33,408 nt of DNA, from assembly GCA_001767925.1 (NCBI GenBank), contig MEMM01000026.1, forward strand, positions 1-33,408, read 5' to 3'. The notes under the pieces were generated by a model. The model was not told the DNA's origin. It did not search any database and saw only the letters and a list, made by a program, of their open reading frames with translations. This DNA comes from Alphaproteobacteria bacterium RIFCSPHIGHO2_12_FULL_63_12. Lineage in GTDB: Bacteria > Pseudomonadota > Alphaproteobacteria > Caulobacterales > Parvularculaceae. Of the stretch, positions 17,198 to 25,018 are shown piece by piece (position 1 is the first letter of the stretch; the number at the start of each line of letters is the position of its first letter). Made by a program: the position numbers and the translations under genes.

Positions 17198-18150
17198 CGG
17201 CGGGCCGCTTCCGTACGATCACTTTGCTCGACACGTCGGTGTCATCGACGAATGTCGGCGATGAGATCATCATGGAGGCGGTGAGAAACCAGCTGCGTCC
17301 GGTCCTCGCGAATGATTACGTCAACCGCGTCGCAAGTCATGAAACAATGTCCGCCAAAAGCCGGTCGATGATCGCGAAGTCGGATTACGTCATCGCGGGC
17401 GGCAGCAATTTGCTGAGTTCCCATGCGGGCGTCAGGTCCGTTTGGAAGTTGTCGCCGCTTGATGCGGGCCTTGGCCCGAAATTCGTGATGATGGGCGTCG
17501 GCTGGTATCACGATCAGGGCGCGCCTGACCCGTATACCGCCTGGCTTTTCCGGTCGATGTTTTCGCGCGACCGGCTGCATTCGGTGCGCGACAGCTATTC
17601 GAAGAAGAAACTCGAAGACCTCGGCTTTACAAATGTCCTCAACACAGGTTGCCCGACTTTGTGGGAGTTGCCGGACGACGTCAATGAACGAACGCCCCGA
17701 AGAAAAGCCAAAAACGTCGTCACGACGCTCAACACCTATATGAAAGACCGCGACGCAGACGCGGCGTTGCTGCGCCTGTTGCAGGACGAGTATGAGCAGG
17801 TCTTCGCGTGGGTGCAGTCCTATGCCGATCAGGATTATCTGAGATCGCTGTTTCCCGCGGTTAAGCTGATCGCGCCCAATCTTCCCGCGTATGACGGATT
17901 GCTGACCAGCGATCTTGACCTCGATTATGTTGGCAACCGGCTCCATGCCGGCATTCGCGCGCTGCAAAAACGCCGGCGGACGATCATCATCGAAATCGAC
18001 AACCGGGCGCGGGAAATGGGCCGCGATTTCCACCTTCCGACGGTCGCGCGCGATGATTTCGCCGCGCTTCAATCGATGATTGCGACGCCGCGCCCGATGC
18101 AAATTGCGCTGCCGACAGAAGACATCGCACGCTGGCGCGGCCAATGGTGA
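17194..18150 (+). CDS. Polysaccharide pyruvyl transferase family protein
   Basis: The 318-residue protein begins LLDTSVSSTNVGDEIIMEAV, the NxGD-type start of the family, followed by SDYVIAGGSNLL, MMGVGWY, SVRDSYSKKKLEDLG and the C-terminal DLDYVGNRLHAGIRALQ with a conserved His. The family transfers pyruvate from phosphoenolpyruvate to form ketals on exopolysaccharide sugars (CsaB, ExoV, GumL), although some members have other roles. Its start overlaps the methyltransferase stop (ATGA), and its end overlaps the flippase start by 7 bases. PEP from lower glycolysis would be the donor. Confidence 0.85.
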   Translation: MTAGRFRTITLLDTSVSSTNVGDEIIMEAVRNQLRPVLANDYVNRVASHETMSAKSRSMIAKSDYVIAGGSNLLSSHAGVRSVWKLSPLDAGLGPKFVMMGVGWYHDQGAPDPYTAWLFRSMFSRDRLHSVRDSYSKKKLEDLGFTNVLNTGCPTLWELPDDVNERTPRRKAKNVVTTLNTYMKDRDADAALLRLLQDEYEQVFAWVQSYADQDYLRSLFPAVKLIAPNLPAYDGLLTSDLDLDYVGNRLHAGIRALQKRRRTIIIEIDNRAREMGRDFHLPTVARDDFAALQSMIATPRPMQIALPTEDIARWRGQW

Positions 18151-19613
18151 TGAACGCCGCTCACCCCGAAAATTCAACGCCGGAGCCAGCGCGGAAAAAG
18201 CGATTCAGCCTCGGACGGCTGATCGATGATTTTTTCGTTTTGGCCTCGGGCCAGCTGTTTTCAAAGGTTTTCGGGTTTCTGGCGTTCGCGTGGCTGGCGC
18301 GCCAGCTGACGGTTGAAGAATACGGCGCAGTCGAAACTGCGGTCGGTATGGCGGCGATCGGCGCGATCGCGCTGGAAATGGGAACCGGCGCGATCGGCGT
18401 CCGGCGGATTTCCCAAAGCGAATCGGGCGCCATGCACGTCCTTGGCGACGTAATCGCCGGACGCATGTTTCTTGCGATCCTCGCCGCGCCGCTGCTCGCG
18501 ATTTTTTATATCGCGGCGACCAGATCGTCTGCGCCCGACGCACTTTTCTGGATTTTCGCCGTGAGTCTTTTCGCCATCCCTTTCAATCACAACTGGTTTT
18601 TTCAGGCGCATGAGAGAATGGGCGTCGCCGGATTCGGCCTGACCCTGAAAATGGGCGTCTTTCTTGTCGCCCTCCTTCTGCTGGCGCCGCAACGAAACGG
18701 CGTGGTCTACGTCGCCGTCTCCGAAGTGATCGCCGCCGTGGCGATGGCGCTTTGGTTCTGCGTTTTCGGTTATTTGATGATCCGCCCGGATCATCCCCGC
18801 TATTCGGTCGCTAGTAGCGTTAAAATGCTGAGGGAGAGCGCCCAGCTCGGCGCGTCGTCATTTGTCAATGCGTTGGCGCAATTCCTGCCGGTTCTGGTGG
18901 TGGCGACGGCGGCTGACGACATCGAAACCGCAAAATTCGGCGCGTCGCAACGATTGGTTGTGTCGCTTATGACCTTCAGCTACGTATACTACTTCAACCT
19001 TTTTCCGCTGATCGCACGGCGCATGATTGATGACGCCTCCGCGCTCACGCGCATTATTTCGGCGTCGGTGCGCGTCACTGCCTGGGTCGGGGTGGTGACG
19101 GGGGTTGTTTTCTGGGTCTTCGCGCCGCTGGTCATGCGGTTGGTTTTCGGCGCGGCTTTCGAGCCCGCCGGGCGCGTCTTCGGCATTCTCGTCTGGAGCG
19201 GGGTGATCATCCTCGCCTCCGGAAACGCCCGTTGGCTGCTCGTGGCCGGCAAGCGGCAGAGCTCGCTCCTTGCCGCACATGTCGTGAACGCCACCAGCGT
19301 CGTCGGGCTCGGATATCTGTTTTCGTCAATGCTTGGTGCCATGGGGGCAGCTGTCGCTTGCGTCATCGGGGCCTGCGGCCTGTGGGCGGTCGCGCATCAC
19401 CGCACCAGGGGGCTAGATGTCCGGCCTGACCTTTCGGGGAATCTGATTCCGGCTGCGACCGCCGCCGCGATTGTCATTTCGTTAACTTTGTTGAAGCTTC
19501 AGCCGGCGCCGGCGGCGGGTCTTGCCGCCGTCATGCTGGCGGCGGGAATGCTCGTCGACCGCCGGTTGCCTGGCGCGCTCGGGGCGTTGATCAAGGCCAA
19601 GTCTGCGGCGTGA
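18144..19613 (+). CDS. Oligosaccharide flippase (Wzx / MOP superfamily)
   Basis: The 489-residue protein is strongly hydrophobic, with about 12-14 expected membrane helices after a basic N-terminal tail. The first helix region FVLASGQLFSKVFGFLAFAWLARQLTVEEYGAV is typical of polysaccharide flippases (PF01943/PF13440), which move undecaprenyl-linked oligosaccharides to the periplasmic side. It starts at ATG 18144 inside the preceding gene; ATG 18150 is equally plausible. A 92-base gap follows, the largest inside the cluster. No Wzy-type polymerase is recognised in the window. Confidence 0.87.
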   Translation: MVMNAAHPENSTPEPARKKRFSLGRLIDDFFVLASGQLFSKVFGFLAFAWLARQLTVEEYGAVETAVGMAAIGAIALEMGTGAIGVRRISQSESGAMHVLGDVIAGRMFLAILAAPLLAIFYIAATRSSAPDALFWIFAVSLFAIPFNHNWFFQAHERMGVAGFGLTLKMGVFLVALLLLAPQRNGVVYVAVSEVIAAVAMALWFCVFGYLMIRPDHPRYSVASSVKMLRESAQLGASSFVNALAQFLPVLVVATAADDIETAKFGASQRLVVSLMTFSYVYYFNLFPLIARRMIDDASALTRIISASVRVTAWVGVVTGVVFWVFAPLVMRLVFGAAFEPAGRVFGILVWSGVIILASGNARWLLVAGKRQSSLLAAHVVNATSVVGLGYLFSSMLGAMGAAVACVIGACGLWAVAHHRTRGLDVRPDLSGNLIPAATAAAIVISLTLLKLQPAPAAGLAAVMLAAGMLVDRRLPGALGALIKAKSAA

Positions 19614-19653
19614 CGCCGCGACCGGCGAGGGCAGGGGCTGGTGTAGGATTTGC

Positions 19654-19680
19654 TTGACGAATTTACGATGTAGCTACACG
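19654..19680 (+). promoter_or_regulatory. Candidate internal promoter with overlapping palindrome
   Basis: In the 92-base gap before the dioxygenase gene, TTGACG (19654-19659) is a good -35 element; the best -10-like sequence, TACACG at 19675-19680, leaves a short 15-base spacer. A perfect 10-bp palindrome TGTAGCTACA (19669-19678) sits between and over these elements, where an operator would be expected. Both are calls by eye. Confidence 0.3.
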
Positions 19681-19705
19681 GATCGATCGAATTCTGGGGA
19701 AGATT

Positions 19706-21103
19706 ATGGCGACGATATCAAGGATGGCAAGCGGCAAACCGGACGCCTCGGCGATCCTTTCAAAGGGCGCGTATTATATTCTCGACCGGTGCGCCTCGCA
19801 CAGCGAAGTCTACCCAGTCGTTTGCGAGGCCTTCTATTCCGGCGTCGAGAAGCTTGCAGGCGAGGAATCGGCGAAGCATGTCCGCCGCGACGGTCTCGCC
19901 ATGCTGCACAAGCATTTCCCGACCGAGAAGGTTCTTTTACTGGAAGAATATGTTCGTTCCGCTCTGAAAGAGACGCTCCTCGACTGGAGTTTCCGGGTCG
20001 GCTCCGAAGATCTTGGGTTGTCGCATCCTTTCTATGTCGATCATCTGATCGTCATTCGTATCCACTATCCATTTGATGTCGCCAGGAAAGCCAAGACGGC
20101 GGAACGCCCTGATGCGGCGCGAGCCGATTTTTGGGATCATGCGGTGTCGGCGATCCGAAATCCTAGAATAATTCTCAATCAGGCATCGCGCGCCATCCGC
20201 CGGCCGCGCAAAAACTCAAGCTACGATCCAGATCAGTTTCACGGCGCGCTGGCAAAGCCCGCGCGCTCGCACGGCGCTCATATCGACACGTGGTACGGCC
20301 ACTCGTTTGACGGCATCAACCTTTGGTGGTCGATCGACGGCGTTAATGTCGACAATACGGTCATACTCTATCCGGATATGTTCGCCCGGCCAGTCGATTT
20401 CGACCCGAAGAGCATGTATCTTTCCAAGGGCCAACAGGTTTCAGAACCCCATCAGGTCGATCTGAAACCCGGCGAATTGCTGCTGTTTAACCCTGAAATG
20501 CTGCACTCGACGCAGGTCAATGTTTCCGAAACGACGCGCGTCGCGCTGACGACCAGGATTAATCCGCACGAGCCGAAATTCAACGACGAAGCGCCGTTCA
20601 ATTTCGAACACTGGCACAATTCGCGGGACATCGAGCACCGGAAATACAAGGCTCTCGATGTGTTTCCCGCCGGAAAGCATCGCGGCGAGCCTTCTTATCT
20701 CTCGCGCCCCCGTTATGAAAGCGCCACGACAAAAACCATCAGCGTCAACCACCCTTCATCCGAGGGGCCGGCTTGCGCCATCGGCGATCTCACACCTGGC
20801 GTAAAAGTGGCGGTCGACTTTCCGGACGCGAAAGTCATTTTGTGGCGCGACGCGAATAATGAAATCAAAGCCTATTCGCGCCTGTGTCCACATGTCGGCG
20901 TCGATCTAGTCGACGGCTGGCATGACGCGGATCATGTTCATTGCCCGGGGCATGGGTTGAAATTCGCCTGGGAAGATGGACATTCGAATTGCGCCTCATT
21001 CAAGCTGCGCGCTTATGGCGTCGAGCTGCGCGATGGCGGCGTATTCCTCTTCAAACGGCCGCAAGGTGCGTCAGCGGGCGCTGAAGCGGCGGCGAGCGTT
21101 TGA
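19706..21103 (+). CDS. Phytanoyl-CoA dioxygenase-like Fe(II) oxygenase fused to a C-terminal Rieske [2Fe-2S] domain
   Basis: The protein has 465 residues. The N-terminal two-thirds (about 1-320) has a 2-His-1-carboxylate iron site of the Fe(II)/2-oxoglutarate type: His192 and Asp194 in GAHIDTWYGH and His267 in FNPEMLHS, with Arg278 eleven residues later where 2-oxoglutarate is normally bound. The C-terminal part (about 350-450) is a Rieske domain with CPH (Cys394, His396) and CPGH (Cys413, His416), a complete ligand set. No signal peptide or membrane segment is seen, so it is probably cytoplasmic. Classical Rieske oxygenases have the opposite order and a different catalytic fold, so this architecture is unusual. 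GGGGAAG lies upstream of the ATG. The stop overlaps the start of the cytochrome b561 gene, suggesting a redox partnership. Substrate unknown, likely a sugar or lipid of the glycan. Confidence 0.82.
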   Translation: MATISRMASGKPDASAILSKGAYYILDRCASHSEVYPVVCEAFYSGVEKLAGEESAKHVRRDGLAMLHKHFPTEKVLLLEEYVRSALKETLLDWSFRVGSEDLGLSHPFYVDHLIVIRIHYPFDVARKAKTAERPDAARADFWDHAVSAIRNPRIILNQASRAIRRPRKNSSYDPDQFHGALAKPARSHGAHIDTWYGHSFDGINLWWSIDGVNVDNTVILYPDMFARPVDFDPKSMYLSKGQQVSEPHQVDLKPGELLLFNPEMLHSTQVNVSETTRVALTTRINPHEPKFNDEAPFNFEHWHNSRDIEHRKYKALDVFPAGKHRGEPSYLSRPRYESATTKTISVNHPSSEGPACAIGDLTPGVKVAVDFPDAKVILWRDANNEIKAYSRLCPHVGVDLVDGWHDADHVHCPGHGLKFAWEDGHSNCASFKLRAYGVELRDGGVFLFKRPQGASAGAEAAASV

Positions 21104-21822
21104 TGTCTGCTGATCAAGGCGCCGCCGGACCATATAGCAGGCGGCTCCGCCAGCTTCATCTGGCGATAGCAACCCTGATTATGTCGCTCGCATTCACCGG
21201 CCTTGTGTTCTATTTCCGCAAGTCGCTGGGTCTTGGAGACGCCAAGATTACGCTGATGACGATTCATTCTTTCATCGGCTACGCGCTTGTCGCAGCGATT
21301 GCCTGGCGCCTCTGGCTGGGGTTCAGGGGGCGCGAGCCGGACCGGTTCAGTCATGCGCTGACGGGCCCCCAGAATTTCCAAAAACTGTTCGCGGGCGCGC
21401 AGGGGCGTCGTCATCGGTTTCGCTTCGCCGGCCGCTCGCCTCTGAGCCGTCTGATCGCGACGGTTCTTTACGCTGCGGTCTTCTTCAATATCGGGACCGG
21501 ACTAATTCGCGCCGGCACCGATCTCTATTTTCCGCCCTTTGGCCCGTTCGTCCTGCATTATATCACCGCCCCCGGGGAGACGCCGTCGGTCGCCGCCGTT
21601 AAAGCCGGCAAAGTCGACAAGGTGCGCGCCGAACAGATTAAGGAATTCAAGCTCCCGGTCGGCAAGGTTCACTTGTATGGCGGCCTTTTCATCCTGTTCC
21701 TCGCGACCGTTCACGCAAGCGGCGCGCTGGTCACCGAATGGTCGGCGCCCGCCGACAAGGCCGCGCGAGGCCGGGCGAGACTGATGCTGTTTGGTCCAGG
21801 GAAAACCCGACGACCGCTATGA
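21103..21822 (+). CDS. Cytochrome b561-family di-heme membrane protein
   Basis: The 239-residue protein has four predicted membrane helices at about 20-38, 52-74, 114-136 and 191-210. Histidines suited to bind two b hemes are His19 (RQLHLAI), His55 (MTIHSFIGYAL), His190 (KVHLYGG) and His204 (ATVHASG), the pattern of the bacterial cytochrome b561/Ni-hydrogenase b-type family (PF01292). Such proteins carry electrons between the quinone pool and a partner protein. The ATG at 21103 shares its A with the stop of the dioxygenase-Rieske gene, and its own stop overlaps the GT4 start in ATGA. The natural partner is the Rieske domain upstream. Confidence 0.85.
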   Translation: MSADQGAAGPYSRRLRQLHLAIATLIMSLAFTGLVFYFRKSLGLGDAKITLMTIHSFIGYALVAAIAWRLWLGFRGREPDRFSHALTGPQNFQKLFAGAQGRRHRFRFAGRSPLSRLIATVLYAAVFFNIGTGLIRAGTDLYFPPFGPFVLHYITAPGETPSVAAVKAGKVDKVRAEQIKEFKLPVGKVHLYGGLFILFLATVHASGALVTEWSAPADKAARGRARLMLFGPGKTRRPL

Positions 21823-23090
21823 AAATAGCGCTCATCAACACCTTCTACCCTCCCTATAATTTTGGCGGCGACGGCGTTTATGTTCGCCGGTTAGCGCATT
21901 CGCTCGCGCGCCTCGGCTGCGACGTGCGTGTTCTGCATGATACGGAAACGTATAAGGCGTTGGCGCCTAAACCCTTTGGAGATCTGACGCCGCTTGAAGA
22001 GCCCTCGGGTGTTCGCGTGACACGCCTTGAGAGCCCGATAGGCCCATTGTCGACGCTGTTGACTCACCAGACCGGGCGACCGGTCGCGCATGGCCCCGCG
22101 TTGAAAGAATTTTTCAGCGAGAAATTCGACGTCACTCATTTTCACAATGTTTCAGCGGTCGGCGGGCCTGGAATGTTGTCGATGGGGTCCGGCGTCAGGC
22201 TTTATACCGCCCATGAGCATTGGCTCGTTTGTCCGACGCATATCCTGTGGCGGCATGATCGTGAAATCTGCGACCGGCGGGAGTGCGTCAAATGCCAAGC
22301 GGTCTATCGCCGCCCTCCGCAATTGTGGCGGTACACGGACTTCCTGAAGCGCCAGGCCGCCCATATCGACGCCTTTATCGCGCTCAGCAGGTCCAGCGCC
22401 GAAAATCATCGTCGGTTTGGATTTGAGCCGGAGATGCAGGTGCTTCCGTCATTTCTGCCGGATACGCCCGCATCATCCGCACAAACAACCGGCATCGATC
22501 AGTCAAAGCCCTACGCCCTTTTCATCGGACGGCTGGAAAAACTCAAAGGATTGCAGGACGTCATTCCCGCGTTCAAGGCGAGACCTGACCTCGATCTTGT
22601 CATTATCGGCGACGGCGACTTTCGCGGCGAGCTTGAAATGATCGCCGGCGGCGCGCCGAATATCCGTTTTCTCGGGAAGCGGCCGTCCGAGCAGCTTGAC
22701 GATTATTACCGCGCCGCCGCCGCAGTCTTGCTTCCATCGGTTTGCTACGAAGTATTTCCGCTTGTCGCCCTGGAGGCATTGCGCGCCGGCGCGCCGCTTG
22801 TCGCCCGCAATCTCGGCCCATTTCCTGAAATTGCGGAGATCAGCGGCGCCGGACTGCTGTTCGACCGGCCATCCGAGGCGGCCGAAGCGGTCGGACGGTT
22901 GGCGGGTGATCCCCGATTGCGCGCGGAAATGGGCGCACGCGGCCGACGCGCTTTTGAAACCCAGTGGAGCGAAAAAATCGCGTTTTCCGCCTATTTTAAC
23001 CTTATTGCGGAAATCGCCGCCCGAAAAGGGCTTCGAGATACGGCGGAACAAGCCCAATCGCTCACTTTAAAGCTGGCGAATTCGCACTAA
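21819..23090 (+). CDS. Family 4 glycosyltransferase (GT-B)
   Basis: The 423-residue protein opens with MKIALINTFYPPYNFGGDGVYVRRLA, the GT4 acceptor-domain start with its glycine-rich loop. The middle carries a cysteine cluster CPTH…CDRRECVKC, seen in a GT4 subgroup and possibly binding metal. The donor-domain features are FIGRLEKLKGL, IIGDGDFRGEL and EVFPLVALEALRAG with the E-x7-E motif. It transfers a sugar from a nucleotide donor to the growing glycan in the cytoplasm. I chose the ATG at 21819, which overlaps the b561 stop; the same frame is open further upstream but without family sequence. A 51-base gap follows. Confidence 0.88.
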   Translation: MKIALINTFYPPYNFGGDGVYVRRLAHSLARLGCDVRVLHDTETYKALAPKPFGDLTPLEEPSGVRVTRLESPIGPLSTLLTHQTGRPVAHGPALKEFFSEKFDVTHFHNVSAVGGPGMLSMGSGVRLYTAHEHWLVCPTHILWRHDREICDRRECVKCQAVYRRPPQLWRYTDFLKRQAAHIDAFIALSRSSAENHRRFGFEPEMQVLPSFLPDTPASSAQTTGIDQSKPYALFIGRLEKLKGLQDVIPAFKARPDLDLVIIGDGDFRGELEMIAGGAPNIRFLGKRPSEQLDDYYRAAAAVLLPSVCYEVFPLVALEALRAGAPLVARNLGPFPEIAEISGAGLLFDRPSEAAEAVGRLAGDPRLRAEMGARGRRAFETQWSEKIAFSAYFNLIAEIAARKGLRDTAEQAQSLTLKLANSH

Positions 23091-23141
23091 TATGGCACAG
23101 CGCTTGCTAGTTAATAGCGCAGGCGCGGAGGAGAGAGCGGC

Positions 23142-23852
23142 ATGAAAGTCGGACACAAGATTGAAGCGGGAAATGCCGGGTGGAATTTTGGCGGCGAGGT
23201 CGCCGAAACATTCGTCGACCATATCCGGCAATCAGTTCCGATGTACGCCGAGGGGCATGATCTCGTCTGTCAGTTCAGCGATTATTTCGTCTCCAATCAA
23301 AGCACCTGCTACGAAATCGGCGTTTCGACCGGCGAGTTGCTCCGTAAACTTGCAACGCACAACAGCGGCAAGCCGAACGCCCGCTGGATCGGAATCGACA
23401 CCGAAAAACCGATGATCGACAAAGCGAAAAAGCATTGCGCCGGCATAGAGAATATCGAGCTTTATGTGGAAGACATCCGGAATTTCGACCTGGAGCCCGC
23501 GGACCTCATTGTCTCTTATTACACGATGCAATTCACGCCGCCGCGGCACCGACAGGAAATTTTCGACAAGATCTATAACGCCCTGAACTGGGGCGGCGCC
23601 TTTATCATGTTTGAAAAGGTTCGCGGCCCCGACGCCCGTTTCCAGGATATCTGCGTGTCCCTTTATAATGATTTCAAGGTGCGCCAGGGCTTTTCGCCTG
23701 AGGAAATCCTGTCCAAGACGCGCAGCCTGAAGGGCGTTCTTGAACCCTTCTCGACCGAAGGCAATCTCGGCCTGATGCGGCGCGCCGGATTTACGGACGT
23801 CATGTCGGTTTGCAAATATATCTGCTTCGAAGGCTTCCTCGCGATCAAATAA
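23142..23852 (+). CDS. CmoA-like SAM-dependent enzyme (carboxy-SAM synthase or methyltransferase)
   Basis: The 236-residue protein aligns along its length with my recollection of E. coli CmoA, which makes carboxy-S-adenosylmethionine from SAM and prephenate: WNFGGEVAETFVDHIRQSVPMY against the [21 protein letters not shown] region, SAM motif I YEIGVSTGE (57-65), IGIDTEKPMIDKAKKH, MQFTPPRHRQEIFDKIYNALNWGGAF, and SKTRSLKGVL, where Arg194 falls at the position of CmoA Arg199, reported to hold the carboxylate. Normal CmoA works with CmoB in tRNA wobble-uridine modification; no CmoB is here and the neighbours are glycan genes. A strong GGAGGAGAG precedes the ATG. It could instead be an ordinary methyltransferase that kept the CmoA scaffold. 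Confidence 0.72.
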   Translation: MKVGHKIEAGNAGWNFGGEVAETFVDHIRQSVPMYAEGHDLVCQFSDYFVSNQSTCYEIGVSTGELLRKLATHNSGKPNARWIGIDTEKPMIDKAKKHCAGIENIELYVEDIRNFDLEPADLIVSYYTMQFTPPRHRQEIFDKIYNALNWGGAFIMFEKVRGPDARFQDICVSLYNDFKVRQGFSPEEILSKTRSLKGVLEPFSTEGNLGLMRRAGFTDVMSVCKYICFEGFLAIK

Positions 23853-23875
23853 GCCCTATCTCAAGAGCAATTGTT

Positions 23876-24955
23876 GTGACCAGCGAAAACGCATCTGGGG
23901 GCGAGCGGGTGTTGAAGATCAGCGTTATCATGCCGGCGTATAACGCGGCGCACTACCTAGAAGTTTCCCTGCCTCCTCTCATTGAGATGCGAGAGAGGGG
24001 AGAAATTGTCGAAGTCCTCGTGGTGGATGATTGTTCGCCCGACCCCGCGAATATAGCCGTTGCAGAAAAGTTCGGCGCGACCGTCATCCGAATGGCGAAA
24101 AACGGCGGACCTGGCGCGGCGAGAAACCATGCGGCGACGCTCGCCAAGGGCGACATATTGTGGCTGGTCGACGCGGATGTCGTTGCGCACGGGGATGGCG
24201 CAAACGTGTTGCGGCGGTCGTTTGTCGACGACACAGTCGCGGCCGTATTCGGCTCCTATGATCGCAATCCGCCGGCCGAAAATTTCGCGTCGCAGTACAA
24301 GAACCTCGTCCATCGCTATTATCATCAGCGGGGACGGGAAGAATCCGACACGTTCTGGTCGGGGTGCGGGGCGATCCGGCGGAATGTCTACCTCGATCTC
24401 GGCGGCTTTAACGGGGCGAAATACGGCAGGCCGTCGATCGAGGATATTGAATTCGGCCACCGCATGCGCGAGAGCGGCTGGAAAATCAGGCTCGCACACG
24501 ATTTGCTGGGGACGCATCTCAAACGCTGGACGCTTGCCGAAGTCGTACGCACCGACATTTTTCAACGGGCCGTGCCGTGGTCGCATCTCATTTTGTCCGG
24601 CCGCGGAATGAACAACGATCTGAATGTGTCCGGCGGCGAGCGCATCAAGGCCGGAATCGCTCTTCTTTGGTGGGCCAGCCTGTTTGCATGCCTCGTCCCC
24701 ATGTTCTGGCCATGGGCGCCAGGAGCGTTCGCGCTATTGACCGGCATGGTCGGTTATTTGAACCGCGATCTCATCGGATTTTTCAAAGGCAATCGCGGCG
24801 TCTGGTTCGCCGCGAGGGCGACCGTCTATCATCAGTTCTACTATGTCTACAGCACGGCGACTTTTGTGCTTTGCGCCGCAATCTATCATTTGGGCGGCAA
24901 GAAAGAAGTCATCGTCAAGGGGATCGATCACCGCAAGGCTGCAGCATTGCGCTGA
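23876..24955 (+). CDS. Family 2 glycosyltransferase
   Basis: The protein has about 359 residues. The GT-A domain begins KISVIMPAYNAAHYLEVSL and continues with VLVVDDCSPD, NGGPGAARNHA and LVDADVV (the DxD-type metal site), then FWSGCGAIRR and SIEDIEFGHRMRESGW, the acceptor-side signature with the conserved ED. Two or three hydrophobic segments near the C terminus (about 255-310) suggest membrane association. The start is uncertain: GTG 23876 gives 23 bases from the previous stop, and GTG 23909, immediately before LKISVIMP and after a G-rich stretch, is equally likely. It adds one sugar to the lipid-linked glycan; donor unknown. Confidence 0.85.
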   Translation: MTSENASGGERVLKISVIMPAYNAAHYLEVSLPPLIEMRERGEIVEVLVVDDCSPDPANIAVAEKFGATVIRMAKNGGPGAARNHAATLAKGDILWLVDADVVAHGDGANVLRRSFVDDTVAAVFGSYDRNPPAENFASQYKNLVHRYYHQRGREESDTFWSGCGAIRRNVYLDLGGFNGAKYGRPSIEDIEFGHRMRESGWKIRLAHDLLGTHLKRWTLAEVVRTDIFQRAVPWSHLILSGRGMNNDLNVSGGERIKAGIALLWWASLFACLVPMFWPWAPGAFALLTGMVGYLNRDLIGFFKGNRGVWFAARATVYHQFYYVYSTATFVLCAAIYHLGGKKEVIVKGIDHRKAAALR

Positions 24956-25018
24956 TGGCGCGGGCGGTCGGAACGACGCGCTTTCGCATACCGGCGATTC
25001 AGGATAGGCGAAAAGGCG

